From assembly GCA_905339235.1 (NCBI GenBank), contig CAJPFG010000003.1, positions 186,001 to 250,000 on the forward strand: a stretch of 64,000 nt of DNA, given 5' to 3'. Source of the stretch: Phycisphaerales bacterium. Lineage in GTDB: Bacteria > Planctomycetota > Phycisphaerae > Phycisphaerales > UBA1924. The notes under the pieces were generated by a model that was not told the DNA's origin, did not search any database, and was given only the letters and a program-made list of their open reading frames with translations. Made by a program: the position numbers and the translations under genes. Shown here piece after piece: positions 18,991 to 27,862 of this stretch (positions within the stretch are counted from its first letter, which is position 1; each line of letters opens with the position of its first letter).

Positions 18991-20283
18991 ATGCTCATCA
19001 CCATGAGCGATGTTCCCCAGAGTCCCTTGCCCGCCGGCGCCGCCACGGCGCAGGTGTTGCGCGTCCACGAGGGGGATTGCTGGGTCTACTTTGCGTTCGA
19101 TGTCGGGCACGCCATCGACCTGGACGCGGCCCAGCGCCTGCTGGCGGCGGAGGCTGGAAAAGCCGCACCCCCCGTCCGCCGCGAGGAGATCCCGCACGGT
19201 TCGGCGGGACGGGGGGGGTGCCGCCGCGTGCCCGCGTCGGCCCGGTTCCAGCCCGCGCCGCTGCGCGTGGACCAGGCCGCGCCGGACCTGGCGAAGGTGA
19301 CGCTCGGCGGCTTCGCCGTCGCGGGAAACGTCGTATGCACGCTCTTTGACTTCGGGGCCGTCTCCGTGGCGTACCGCGTCCCGCTGCGTGGCGGCGAACC
19401 GGGCCTTTCGCTGGACGCCCTGCTGCCGCTGGCGGCCGCGCTCTTCGACTGCGCGCCGCTGCGCGATGACGCCGCGCGGCGGGTGGCGCGGCTGGTGTCG
19501 CAACTCGGCGGGACGATCGACCGGGCCAACGTCGCCGCGATCGTCGAGGACTACACCGTCTACCACGCCAGCCGGTGGAGCGCCGTCCCTCCTCCCGCCG
19601 GGGCCGTGCGTGAAGTCACCTCAAGCGACACCGCGCCGCTCATCTCCGCCAATGGCGAGGCCATCGCCCGCCTCCTCCTGGCCGAGTCCGGCGCCGATGG
19701 CTTGTCGCTCCAGACCGTCGAGTCGGTCCTGTCGGCGCGCGTGTCGTACTCCGCCGCCGACGCGGCGGTGATCGACTGGAACGCCGCGCTGGTGGTCGGG
19801 CCCGACGAGGCGGACACGCTCGCCGTGCTGGAGTTCGCCAACGTCGAACTCCTGGAGATGCGGTTCCTCGACGACCGGCTGGACGCAGCCCTGGACCGCT
19901 CGTACTCGACGCTGCTGCGCCGCGACGCGCGGGGGCGCACGCCCCGCTCCCCGCTGGGGCTGATCTTCGACCCGCACCGCGCCGAGCGCCGCCGCATGGC
20001 CGCCCTCCAGATGGAGAGCGCGGTCCTGTTCGAGGGCGTCAACAACGCGCTCAAACTCGTGGGCGACCAGCACCTGGCCCGCCTCTACGCCGCCGCCGCC
20101 AAGCGCTTCCACCTGGCCGAGTGGGACCGGAGCATCCTGCGGAAGTTGCACACCATCGAGGGCCTGTACCAGAAGCTCGCCGACGAGCAGGCCAACCGCC
20201 GCATGGAGGTGCTCGAGTGGATCATCATCATCCTCATCGCGGTGTCGATCGTGCTGCCGTTCCTGCCGGGGGTGGGGAAGTAG
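18991..20283 (+). CDS. RMD1/YagE (DUF155) family protein with C-terminal membrane anchor
   Basis: About 430 residues; a second possible ATG lies at 19003 (MSDVPQSPLP). The family pattern is clear in the second half: DRLDAALDRSYSTLLRRDAR, an INNALK-like helix VNNALKLVGDQHLARLYAAA, and RMEVLEWIIIILIAVSIVLP as a C-terminal transmembrane helix. Yeast homologues act in mitochondrial and meiotic division; bacterial function is unknown. It is probably tail-anchored with the body in the cytoplasm. No operon partner is evident. Confidence 0.85.
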   Translation: MLITMSDVPQSPLPAGAATAQVLRVHEGDCWVYFAFDVGHAIDLDAAQRLLAAEAGKAAPPVRREEIPHGSAGRGGCRRVPASARFQPAPLRVDQAAPDLAKVTLGGFAVAGNVVCTLFDFGAVSVAYRVPLRGGEPGLSLDALLPLAAALFDCAPLRDDAARRVARLVSQLGGTIDRANVAAIVEDYTVYHASRWSAVPPPAGAVREVTSSDTAPLISANGEAIARLLLAESGADGLSLQTVESVLSARVSYSAADAAVIDWNAALVVGPDEADTLAVLEFANVELLEMRFLDDRLDAALDRSYSTLLRRDARGRTPRSPLGLIFDPHRAERRRMAALQMESAVLFEGVNNALKLVGDQHLARLYAAAAKRFHLAEWDRSILRKLHTIEGLYQKLADEQANRRMEVLEWIIIILIAVSIVLPFLPGVGK

Positions 20284-20378
20284 ACGGCCTGCCGACCCGT
20301 GCATGACTGACTGCCGCAGCCGAGCGTATTTATCAACACGCCGATCCATGCGTGCGCGAACGGTGTGGCCGAAGAGAA

Positions 20379-20400
20379 AGCCGCGACGAGCGTCGCGGCT
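20379..20400 (-). terminator. Intrinsic terminator after the 20424-21758 gene group
   Basis: Perfect 9-bp stem AGCCGCGAC/GTCGCGGCT with a GAGC loop. On the minus strand it is followed by TTCTCTT. It sits 24 nt after the stop of the small minus-strand gene and separates the convergent RMD1 gene from the accessory region. Confidence 0.75.
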
Positions 20401-20423
20401 GGGGGTGAGGCGTGATGAACGCC

Positions 20424-20666
20424 TCACTCGACGAGATTCGGGTGCGGGCCGTCGGTCGCTTCGTCCCATTCGAGGGCGTAGCGCTCCGCGATGTCCTCGA
20501 GGTCGTGCTCGGTCAGGTAGTCGGCGGTCTTGTGCTCTTGGCAGGCCGCGACCGCGCGGGCGAGGTCCGTCCATTCCTCGAGCGTGAGCATCTGGTCTTG
20601 GCGTGCGCCGAGCAGGTGGTTGGCGGCGGCGAGAACGGCCTCGAGTTGGGCGTGCGTGGCCTGCAT
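20424..20666 (-). CDS. Small hypothetical protein
   Basis: An 80-residue acidic, mostly helical protein (MQATHAQLEAVLAAANHLLG). I recognise no family. Its stop is followed by an intrinsic terminator and its start lies 4 nt after the stop of the HARE-HTH gene, so it is probably co-translated with it. GGAGCC precedes the ATG within the upstream stop region. Low-complexity bias is absent, which supports a real gene. Confidence 0.65.
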   Translation of the reverse strand: MQATHAQLEAVLAAANHLLGARQDQMLTLEEWTDLARAVAACQEHKTADYLTEHDLEDIAERYALEWDEATDGPHPNLVE

Positions 20667-20669
20667 GGT

Positions 20670-21113
20670 TCAGGCTCCCTTCCCGGCGACGAAGACGCCC
20701 CTGTCGTGCTTCTTGAACCGGGCCGCGTTCCCCTTGGCGGCGATCTCCCGGATGATCGCGGCGTAGAGCGTGGCCTCGGGGGTCTTGCCGCCGGGGCTCT
20801 TCCAGAGTCCCTTGGCCTCCATCTCCGCGATCATGTCCGTCGCACGCATGGGCTTGGTGGCCTTGGCGAGCACCTGCGCGGCGGCGTCGAGGGCGCTCAC
20901 TCGCTTGGCCTTCTTCTCCTTCGCGGGCTTCGGGGCCTTGGGCGTCTTGGGAGCCTTGCCGCCCGTGGCCTTCTCGGCGGCGGGCTTGCCGTCCAGCCGG
21001 TCCTTGATTTCGGCGAGCGCGGCCTTGCGGAGGCGTTCGCTGCGGGCGACCCCCTCAGCGCGGGCGGCGCTCTTGGACATGCGGGCGGGCTTCTTGGTCG
21101 TCTTCGTACTCAT
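20670..21113 (-). CDS. HARE-HTH domain protein with Lys/Ala-rich N terminus
   Basis: About 147 residues from the ATG at 21113. Residues 1-70 are Lys/Ala/Pro-rich ([16 protein letters not shown]) and histone H1-like. Residues ~75-147 form a HARE-HTH winged helix: [55 protein letters not shown] and [13 protein letters not shown]. The domain is found in RNA polymerase delta subunits and in restriction or chromatin proteins, where it may sense DNA modification. A DNA-binding role is likely. Neighbours are accessory genes, so it may belong to the mobile module. Confidence 0.85.
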   Translation of the reverse strand: MSTKTTKKPARMSKSAARAEGVARSERLRKAALAEIKDRLDGKPAAEKATGGKAPKTPKAPKPAKEKKAKRVSALDAAAQVLAKATKPMRATDMIAEMEAKGLWKSPGGKTPEATLYAAIIREIAAKGNAARFKKHDRGVFVAGKGA

Positions 21114-21212
21114 GCTGGTCTCCAAACTACGGGTGCGGAATCCCGTCGCACATTGCGGCGGGGAATCGCGTGCGGCGCGGTGTCCCGCGTCGTCGCGTGC
21201 CGGGGCGGCAGG

Positions 21213-21758
21213 TCACTTCCCGAAGATGTGTTCGGCGAGGCCCGCGGCGAGCAGGCCGACGAGCGCCTTGGCCGCGTCGGTCGTGGGCTTGCGGTCCCAG
21301 CCCCGGTCGAAGCAGGCGACCTCGGTGTGCGTGAAATGCTCCTGCAACCAGAGCTTCGAGATTCGGCTGTCGTCGAGTTCGTATGCGGCGTCGGTCGCGT
21401 GCTCGGGGAAGACCAGCGCCTCGAAGGCGTGGCCCGCGATATTGCCCTTCACCCAGGTTCCGCCCGTCGGGCGTCCGGTCTTCTTGGTGATCTCCAGCGT
21501 GTCGAGCATCGCACCCGGGTCGGCGGGGTCGTACTTGAAGGGGGCGGGGGCACTGCTGCCTGCGGCGAACCCGGCCTCGAAGGCGAGGGCGATCGCGTCG
21601 CGGATGCTCGCCACCGAAATGTCGTGGAAGTTGAGGGCGTCGCGTTTGCGGTCCTCGAGCGTTTCCAACCCGAGGCGGTTGCGGACCGCTTCGGCCGCCG
21701 CCGCCATGTGGCGGGCCTTGGTCTTGTTCGTCGTCGTCGTGTTCTTCTTCGCGTTCAT
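21213..21758 (-). CDS. Plasmid/phage-type hypothetical protein
   Basis: About 181 residues starting MNAKKNTTTTNKTKARHM; AGGAGAC lies 9 nt upstream. Two blocks are visible. Residues ~25-65 (DRKRDALNFHDISVASIRDA) resemble small plasmid proteins annotated DUF6900. Residues ~95-140 (WVKGNIAGHAFEALVFPEHA, then SRISKLWLQEHF) resemble DUF7678. Both matches are from memory of motif shape. Function unknown. It lies at the left part of the accessory module. Confidence 0.6.
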   Translation of the reverse strand: MNAKKNTTTTNKTKARHMAAAAEAVRNRLGLETLEDRKRDALNFHDISVASIRDAIALAFEAGFAAGSSAPAPFKYDPADPGAMLDTLEITKKTGRPTGGTWVKGNIAGHAFEALVFPEHATDAAYELDDSRISKLWLQEHFTHTEVACFDRGWDRKPTTDAAKALVGLLAAGLAEHIFGK

Positions 21759-22537
21759 GTTCGTGGTCTCCTTTGCGGGGTTCCGCCCCGCGTTGTGACA
21801 CATGAAGCCATGACACTCGCCAACCGGCAAGGCAAAGCCGCGAGGATTCGCCGAGAATCTCGCTGTTGTGGGCAACGTCCACATTGATGTGGGTAACGCG
21901 CGATTCCGCGCCGACGGACGACCGCACGTCGCGCCCCCGCGTCCCGGCGCGCCCGTTGGCCACCCGTTGGCCCACGGTCGCCCACGTCGCGTCCTTGTCG
22001 CTGGGGCGTACCACCCCCCGCCGCGGATTGGCGCTCGGACAGCGCAAACAAACTCTGTCTCCAAGCGCGGCTGTTCCCGCGGGCGTCGGCTTTCGATTCC
22101 GGCGGGGAAGTACCTATTGACCCCCTCCCCTCCCCCGTTCGGACTCCGGCTGTGAGGCTTCGGGTAGGCGCTGCCTGGCACGCCAACTGCATGTCCGAAA
22201 CCGTGCGTCGATGGCGTGCGATCCGCACGCCGGTTGCCCGTTGCGCCAAACCTGTTGCGCGCCCGTCGCGCCAGCGCCGGCGCGGGGGGGGTGGGCGCAA
22301 CAGGTAGTAAAGAGGGGGGTGTGTTGTTGTTTGCTCCATGATTTCTCGATGTTCCCGCGATGAACCTATTGCGCGCAAGAGGTTGCAATAGGCGCAACAG
22401 GTTGCTGCGCACCCGCGCTGGCGCTGCGGAATCGAGGGTGCGATCTCGTGCTCGCGCCGCGCCGGAGGGCTTCTGCACGGCGATTGAGGGGAGGAAGGCG
22501 CTGCGCGGACCGCTTTGTGCGGCTTTGGAGCGCGTTT
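21759..22537. other. 779-nt gene-free region with TTGCGC repeats
   Basis: No convincing gene is seen. The left half is high-GC. The right half, next to the replication gene, is locally AT-richer (GTGTTGTTGTTTGCTCCATG) and carries four CCTRTTGCGC-type repeats in both orientations. Together with the primase gene that follows, it could hold a replication origin or an operator region. This is an inference from layout. Confidence 0.5.
22251..22401. repeat. Cluster of inverted CCTRTTGCGC repeats
   Basis: CCTGTTGCGC at 22251-22260 and GCGCAACAGG at 22295-22304 and again at 22392-22401; CCTATTGCGC at 22365-22374 pairs with GCAATAGG at 22385-22392. The repeats flank an AT-richer stretch 150 nt upstream of the replication gene's stop side. 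They may be iterons of a plasmid-like origin or sites for the module's HTH proteins. Confidence 0.55.
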
Positions 22538-24877
22538 TCATGCTTCGGCAACGTCCTCGACGAGGCGGTACAGCCTCTGGGGCGTGCCGCCGGTTGCCCG
22601 CTCGGCGAACTGGATGCGACGCTGATCGACCAGCGCCTGCCGGACTTCGTCGTGCTCGCGAGGCGACCACGCCAGGCGCCTGCTCAGTTGCCAGAAGGGC
22701 ATCCAAGGGTCGGCGGGGTGCTTGACCGCCCACTCCCGGAGGACGCGGATCATCGCCTTGCACTGGCTCTCGAAATCGCCGGCGCTGACATGCTGACTGG
22801 CCTTGAATAGCATGCGACGCGTCTGGTGATCAACGAGCGCCCACGCCCAGTCCACGGCCTCGACAGTGATCTGCGGGCGGCGGTGCGCCGCGCTGCACGC
22901 GTGAACGAGCGCCAGCCGGCGGGCCTTCTCGTTGGCGCGGGCCCAGAGCGCCATGCCCGCGTGATCCGACTTGGCTTCGGCCTCGGCATACTCGGCGTCG
23001 GCCAGGGCGCGGACCTCGCCGAACCGCACTCGCGCATCGGCGGTTGGCTCGATCAGCCTCGGCACCGGATGTTCGGTCTTGAGGTTGCCCCTGCCCGGCT
23101 TGAGCTCCGACCACCACCGCGCCCGCTTCAGGATCGACTTCGGGAGGTCGCGTACATCCACATCTTGGCCGAGCCCGCGGCGGCCGGCCTCGAAGATGAG
23201 CATGCGCGCGAAGAAGCCGTTGGAGAGCATCTTCGGCGACAGCGCTTCATAGAAGATGTCCGGGATGGCCGTCCCGAAGAGGCACAGGCACGGCTGATCG
23301 ATGATGCGGGGCTCCTCGTCGCTGGCCTTGACGCGGAGCGGGTAGATCGTGTTGGCCGAGGTGTACAGCTTCAGCAGAGTCTGCATGATCCCCTCGTAGC
23401 GAGGGTCGCGCTTGGTACCGTACCCGCTGATCGCCTGCATGAGCGTGTCGATCTCGTCGGTCTGGAAGAGCATGACCGGCGTCAGGTACATTCGGTCCTC
23501 GAGCCCTTCGCCGCTGGCGAAGCCGTCCGCGACAGCGCCGGCCATGCCCGAGTCAGCGAGGATCCGCTGGTTGACCTTGCGCGGGAAGTCTTTACCCGTG
23601 CCGGTGTTGGCCAGGCCCAGAAGATAGATCGCGGTGCGGTTGTCCTGCGGGTCGCGGACCTTGCGGCCGGCGAGCGCGGCCTGCAGCGCCACTGCTCCGC
23701 AGAACGCCAGCACGGGTTCGGGGTATGGCGCGTTGGCGAGCGTGTGGTCGATGACTTCGTCGATGAAACCGGGAACGCGCAGCAGCGCCGGCGGCACGGG
23801 ACCGGGATCGATCGGTGCGGACGGCGACGGCTCCGCCTGCGGGGCTTTGACTTTGAAGCCCGACAGATCGACATCGCCGGAGGCTGGTTCCGCACCGAAT
23901 CCGTCGCGCCGCAGCGCCCGGGCCGCTGCCGCAAAGTCGCCGTCGTGCCTGAGCAGCGTGTAGACCGCGAAGAGCGAGTAGCCGCGGCCGTCCTCGAATG
24001 GCGGGGCGTTGGTCGAGAACACAAAGAACACGCCGCTCTTGAGCGTGGCGCTGCAGCCCCGGTCCTTGCCAGGGCGGGCCCAGTGCTCATTCTCACCTCC
24101 GCTCACGCGAGTCCAGCCGTGCTCGACCAACAAATCGCGGATACTGCCGCGCTGGTTGAAGTCGTCGCCGGGCTTTAGAGCACTGGTGGATGAGGCCGAG
24201 AGTGCCTTGGGGCGCGGACCATCCTCCACAGGATGCTGAGCCTCGTTGAGCTCCCATGCGCAGGCCAACAGGCACTCACGTTCTTCGGGCGTGATGACCG
24301 GCAACGCGGCCAGATCGCCAGCCGTGAGCACGTAGTTGTTCGACGGTGCGCACAGGAACATCCCGCCCTCGCCCCGGGTCTCGATCATCGTGGCGACGGC
24401 TCGCCAGCGGCCGTCGGGACCTTTTCGCGGCGTGAACCGCTTCCCGGCAACCTCGATCGGCTCGGGCCCAGGAGCGTCGCAGGACCGCTGGGCGAGCTTC
24501 ATGTTGCCGCAGACCGGACCCGAGCATCGGTAGACGACATGGCGACCGCCCGAAGGCGTCGTCTCGACGACCAGGCGATTGATGAGTTCCGGGCACACCG
24601 CATTAACCCGCTCCCGCCACGGATCGAAGGCAGCGCCGGCCAGGTCGAAGTCGATCATCTCGACATTGCCCGACACCGCGCCGCAGACGATGCACAGATC
24701 GCGCGGGGCGGGCCCTGCGAACCACCGCGCGTGCTCCGCCGTTGTCGGGAGCCGCGTCTGATACGGCTTCCACGAGCGCAGGGCAACGCGCTTGTCGTCG
24801 CCCTCGCGGATCGCCGGCAGGACGCACAGCCCCGCCGACGCGTAGCGCCGAGCCGTTGCGAGGGTCGGGGGCGTCAT
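22538..24877 (-). CDS. Primase-polymerase / DUF3987 replication protein
   Basis: About 779 residues. The N-terminal ~200 residues form a bifunctional primase/polymerase (archaeo-eukaryotic primase) domain: ARRYASAGLCVLPAIREGDD, the catalytic acid motif VEMIDFDLAGAAF near residue 88, and TTPSGGRHVVYRC. The rest matches DUF3987-type helicase-like proteins, with a Walker A-like LGLANTGTGKDFPRKV and an acidic FQTDEIDTLMQ. Such proteins start replication of plasmids, satellites and phages. The ATG overlaps the upstream stop by 4 nt. It is the last gene of a five-gene coupled operon. Confidence 0.85.
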   Translation of the reverse strand: MTPPTLATARRYASAGLCVLPAIREGDDKRVALRSWKPYQTRLPTTAEHARWFAGPAPRDLCIVCGAVSGNVEMIDFDLAGAAFDPWRERVNAVCPELINRLVVETTPSGGRHVVYRCSGPVCGNMKLAQRSCDAPGPEPIEVAGKRFTPRKGPDGRWRAVATMIETRGEGGMFLCAPSNNYVLTAGDLAALPVITPEERECLLACAWELNEAQHPVEDGPRPKALSASSTSALKPGDDFNQRGSIRDLLVEHGWTRVSGGENEHWARPGKDRGCSATLKSGVFFVFSTNAPPFEDGRGYSLFAVYTLLRHDGDFAAAARALRRDGFGAEPASGDVDLSGFKVKAPQAEPSPSAPIDPGPVPPALLRVPGFIDEVIDHTLANAPYPEPVLAFCGAVALQAALAGRKVRDPQDNRTAIYLLGLANTGTGKDFPRKVNQRILADSGMAGAVADGFASGEGLEDRMYLTPVMLFQTDEIDTLMQAISGYGTKRDPRYEGIMQTLLKLYTSANTIYPLRVKASDEEPRIIDQPCLCLFGTAIPDIFYEALSPKMLSNGFFARMLIFEAGRRGLGQDVDVRDLPKSILKRARWWSELKPGRGNLKTEHPVPRLIEPTADARVRFGEVRALADAEYAEAEAKSDHAGMALWARANEKARRLALVHACSAAHRRPQITVEAVDWAWALVDHQTRRMLFKASQHVSAGDFESQCKAMIRVLREWAVKHPADPWMPFWQLSRRLAWSPREHDEVRQALVDQRRIQFAERATGGTPQRLYRLVEDVAEA

Positions 24878-25458
24878 TCGAACGGCACCTCCCACGCCAG
24901 CGCTCGGTCAAGCGCTTCGGCGGGAGATGCATGCACGTGCGCGGTCGTCCGCGGGCAGTGGCGGGCGAACCACATCTGCCGCGCCAGGTCCCGCGTCGAG
25001 AATGCCAGGTACACCGGCTTGCCTAGAGCGTGCGCCCAGCCCAGCTCCAGAAGCGTGGCGTGGCAGTCCGTGGCATTGATCCAGGCGAAGAACAGGTCCG
25101 ACTCCCGGATCCACTCCATGCACAGCCCGGGCACCACCCACCGGGGGCGGCTGAACTCGGGGGCGGGCCAAGGACTCGAGTCGTGCTGCTCGACGCCAGC
25201 GTGCCAACCGACCCACTCGTGACTCTGGCCGCAGAAGGGAACGAAGTGCGGCCCCGTGAAAATGAAGCGACCGCAGTCGATCGGCTGGCCGAACGGCTCG
25301 ACGCCGAGCCGCGGCACCAGCGGCAACCGCCAGTTGCCCGATCCGTGCATCTTCCCGGCGAGGTACACGCGCCGCTTGGTTCTGGGGAGGGGCGCACCTG
25401 CCACAGCGGCGCGGGGCGTCGTGCCGGGGGGAATGGATGAAAGCGTGCGGGTCGTCAT
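24874..25458 (-). CDS. Nucleoside 2-deoxyribosyltransferase-like protein
   Basis: About 194 residues from the ATG at 25458. It shows the flavodoxin-like NDT pattern: RRVYLAGKMHGSGNW at the N terminus, then DLFFAWINATDCHATLLELG, a place where NDT has its catalytic Glu, and WAHALGKPVYLAFS. The family moves deoxyribose between bases or hydrolyses nucleotides; phage and plasmid relatives often alter nucleotide pools. It overlaps both neighbours by 4 nt, between the sigma-like and primase genes. A role in nucleotide supply, or in signalling or defence, is inference. Confidence 0.72.
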   Translation of the reverse strand: MTTRTLSSIPPGTTPRAAVAGAPLPRTKRRVYLAGKMHGSGNWRLPLVPRLGVEPFGQPIDCGRFIFTGPHFVPFCGQSHEWVGWHAGVEQHDSSPWPAPEFSRPRWVVPGLCMEWIRESDLFFAWINATDCHATLLELGWAHALGKPVYLAFSTRDLARQMWFARHCPRTTAHVHASPAEALDRALAWEVPFE

Positions 25459-26003
25459 GACAAGTCCTCCGAGAATCCGACGGATTGGAAGTGACGGCGG
25501 AGCGCGACAATGGCCGCATCTCCGAGCGAGGGTCGACGGCGGCCATCCGTGGCCGCCTCGAGAAAGTCGTTGCAGACCGTGGCGAGGTCCTCGGGTAGGC
25601 CGCCGATCGCGGCGCGAACGTCGAGTTCGAGGTCGCGCCGAGCGATCGGGGACGCCGTTGCGAGCGACGGGTGCCGCCCGGGCTTGGCCGCCATCACGTC
25701 GCTGAGCGGCACGTTCATCGACCGGCCGCCGCGCTTGGCGGCGCGCTGGCCCCGGAGGATCGATGATCCGGCCCGGGTTATGGCGACGGCAAGGAACGCC
25801 ATCGGGCGGCCGCGAGAGGGCTTGAACCGTGGCCATCTCTCCAGTGCGGCCAAGATGAGGTCCGACCGGAGATCTGCATGCCCGTCTCCCCTTCGGCAGG
25901 GTCCGGCGAGCCGGTTCGCCACGCCGTGGGCGACTGCGCCGAGTCGATCGATGTCGATCGCATCGAATCCGAGATGGATCGGCGAGGAAGCGAGCTCAAC
26001 CAC
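25455..26003 (-). CDS. Sigma-70-like small protein of the mobile module
   Basis: About 182 residues. I chose the GTG at 26003, which overlaps the previous stop by 8 nt. Residues ~15-85 resemble sigma region 2: DIDRLGAVAHGVANRLAGPC, ADLRSDLILAALERWPRFKP, SRGRPMAFLAVAITRAGSSI. A C-terminal block (GLPEDLATVCNDFLEAATDG to LRRHFQSVGF) is where region 4 lies in related phage sigma factors, but the helix-turn-helix looks shortened or degenerate. It may be an ECF-like factor or a derived regulator. The neighbours are replication genes. Confidence 0.6.
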   Translation of the reverse strand: MVELASSPIHLGFDAIDIDRLGAVAHGVANRLAGPCRRGDGHADLRSDLILAALERWPRFKPSRGRPMAFLAVAITRAGSSILRGQRAAKRGGRSMNVPLSDVMAAKPGRHPSLATASPIARRDLELDVRAAIGGLPEDLATVCNDFLEAATDGRRRPSLGDAAIVALRRHFQSVGFSEDLS

Positions 26004-26334
26004 GAGCCACCTCCTCGACGATGAGGCGCGCGGGCAAGCCGTGGCGTACCTCGATGGCGACAGTGGCAGAGCCAACGACGGTCAACTCGGCGAGGAGATC
26101 AACCACCGCTCGCTTGACCGTGAAGCCGGCTGGGCTGTCGTGCCCCTGACTGGTTCGTTCTGCCCCTAGCTTGACCTCTCGGATCACGCGAGGCGGCGGG
26201 TCCAACGCCGGCTGGCCGTCGAGTACGCGCAGCGACTCGATCCGGCCGAATCCGATGCGCTGCATGAGCGCGATCAGCCGCCTTGAGCCTTGGTCGAGCG
26301 ATGAGGAGTGGACCTGAGCGGTGGTGCCGTTCAA
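25996..26334 (-). CDS. Hypothetical protein in the replication operon
   Basis: A 112-residue protein (MNGTTAQVHSSSLDQGSRRL). It looks like a small alpha/beta fold with VIREVKLGAERTSQGHDSPA and a C-terminal strand-helix VAIEVRHGLPARLIVEEVAR. No family recognised. Its ATG overlaps the HTH gene stop by 4 nt and its own stop lies inside the sigma-like gene start, so it is translationally coupled on both sides. Confidence 0.7.
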   Translation of the reverse strand: MNGTTAQVHSSSLDQGSRRLIALMQRIGFGRIESLRVLDGQPALDPPPRVIREVKLGAERTSQGHDSPAGFTVKRAVVDLLAELTVVGSATVAIEVRHGLPARLIVEEVARG

Positions 26335-26585
26335 TCCGCACCGCCTTGCCCGACCGGCACGCGGCGGCGATCGATCCTGGCGAGCTCGGCGCGGACCTGC
26401 TCGATGGCCCGGCGGTCAAAAAGTCGGACCCGACCGGCCAATGCGGCCGGCTTTATCCAAGGGCGCGTGGCCAAGACCCGCACGACGCGGTGGATGGGCT
26501 GGCCGAGTTCGCTGGCGATCACCCCGGCGGTGATCAGCACCGGCGGGGGCGCAACCTGACGGATGAGTGGGGGCGCGATTGCCAT
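26331..26585 (-). CDS. Small helix-turn-helix protein (excisionase/MerR-like)
   Basis: An 84-residue protein. GVIASELGQPIHRVVRVLAT followed by IKPAALAGRVRLFDRRAIEQ looks like a winged-helix DNA-binding domain of the MerR/excisionase type. It leads the coupled replication operon, so it may be the operon's regulator or a directionality factor. No recombinase is next to it. Conservation is inferred from pattern only. Confidence 0.7.
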   Translation of the reverse strand: MAIAPPLIRQVAPPPVLITAGVIASELGQPIHRVVRVLATRPWIKPAALAGRVRLFDRRAIEQVRAELARIDRRRVPVGQGGAD

Positions 26586-26725
26586 TGCGGCGACTCCGTT
26601 CCCGGGCGATGGGCCCGGTTACAAGTCCGCAAGTGGTCGCGTGACTACCTCGAATGTTTCGTGATTCGCAGGCTTGAGGCCGGTCGCGACTGGGCGCGAC
26701 CACCGGCAGCAGAGGCTGGCAACCC

Positions 26726-27862
26726 CTACCGCTCTGGCCGCTTCTTGACCGATCTCCGCTGGCGTTCCTCCCGCGTGCGTTCGGCCTGCTGCTCCGCAAT
26801 CAGATTCGCGATTGTTTCGTCGCGGTTTGCCGGTGCCTCGTCATCGCCTGCGTGGTAGGCGTCCACGGGCGGGTGGGTCTCACCCGCGTCGATGCGATCA
26901 TCCACCGCCTCCTGTGCCGACTTGGCATCGGCCCGGGTGTTGCCGAGTTTGTCGGACGACCCGACCTCCTTTGCCTTGCTCGCACCCGCAGATTCCGCTC
27001 GGCGGGCCTTCAGGTACGTGGAGTGCTTGAGCACTTTCGTCATCGTGGCCGGCGAACATCCCACGATGCTGGCGAGCTCATTCCGCCCCGGGAAGAAGCC
27101 GCCGTGCTTCTTCACGTGCTCTTCGGCGTGCCGCATCGCGTCCTGCCACAACATCGAGCCAGCCTGCGGCGCCTTGGAGGCTGACGAGCGCCCGTTGACA
27201 CGAGCCCCGCCGCCGACAACCGCTTCCACCAAGGGCAGCATCGCCTCCCGGAACGCCGCTGCTACGTCCGCGGCGTTGGTCAAGTTCACATGCGTCGTTT
27301 GGGGCGTCGCCTTCTCCGCGGCGACGCTGCGGAAAGACACGAGTTGCCCGGCCCCATGAACCAAAGGGCGATCTTCCAGTGCGCCGGCCTTCATGACGAA
27401 ATCGATCACGCGTTCCCGACTGGCAACGACCGCGGCGTGCTCGCGGGACAGCTTCGAGTCCAGCGGGACGCTGAGGTCCGCTCTCGCGAGCAGCCCGTGC
27501 TCGGTGAGCCGCCATTCGTCGCCGCCGACTTTCGTGACCCTGAACGGCCGGCTGGCCGCCCCCGTGCGCCGACGCCAGTCCTCAATGGCCCCCGACCACC
27601 GGCTCCAAGACTCGGCGAGCACGGGCTCGATCGCCATGAGAAGGCCCGCTTCGCCCGTCACGGCGATGGTGGCCTCAAAGGACTCGTTCTGACCCGCCAT
27701 GTCCAGTCGAAGGGTGTTGCGCCGTTCCACAAGTCCTGCTGCCACAAGGCGCAGGAGCGTTTGGTGCTCGGTGACGGAGAACTGGTCGGTATACACACGT
27801 TGCCACTTGTCCGGTATGCGCCGGAGGAGGTCCTCGATCGCCTTTGCCAGTTCCCGATTCAT
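26726..27862 (-). CDS. Hypothetical accessory protein with HTH-like segment
   Basis: About 378 residues from the ATG at 27862 (MNRELAKAIEDLLRRIPDKW); the frame is open 23 codons further. Residues ~1-150 have a winged-helix-like start (FSVTEHQTLLRLVAAGLVER). Residues ~265-300 hold GFFPGRNELASIVGCSPATM then TKVLKHSTYLK, a helix-turn-helix pattern. The C-terminal 60 residues are acidic then basic (EERQRRSVKKRPER). No named family. It ends the mobile-like module on its high-coordinate side, next to a broken glycosyltransferase. Confidence 0.7.
   Translation of the reverse strand: MNRELAKAIEDLLRRIPDKWQRVYTDQFSVTEHQTLLRLVAAGLVERRNTLRLDMAGQNESFEATIAVTGEAGLLMAIEPVLAESWSRWSGAIEDWRRRTGAASRPFRVTKVGGDEWRLTEHGLLARADLSVPLDSKLSREHAAVVASRERVIDFVMKAGALEDRPLVHGAGQLVSFRSVAAEKATPQTTHVNLTNAADVAAAFREAMLPLVEAVVGGGARVNGRSSASKAPQAGSMLWQDAMRHAEEHVKKHGGFFPGRNELASIVGCSPATMTKVLKHSTYLKARRAESAGASKAKEVGSSDKLGNTRADAKSAQEAVDDRIDAGETHPPVDAYHAGDDEAPANRDETIANLIAEQQAERTREERQRRSVKKRPER

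Noticed and set aside
18689-19006. Small plus-strand gene containing the 21-bp repeats
   Set aside because: No ribosome site or homology, and it overlaps the RMD1 start; kept as a repeat only.
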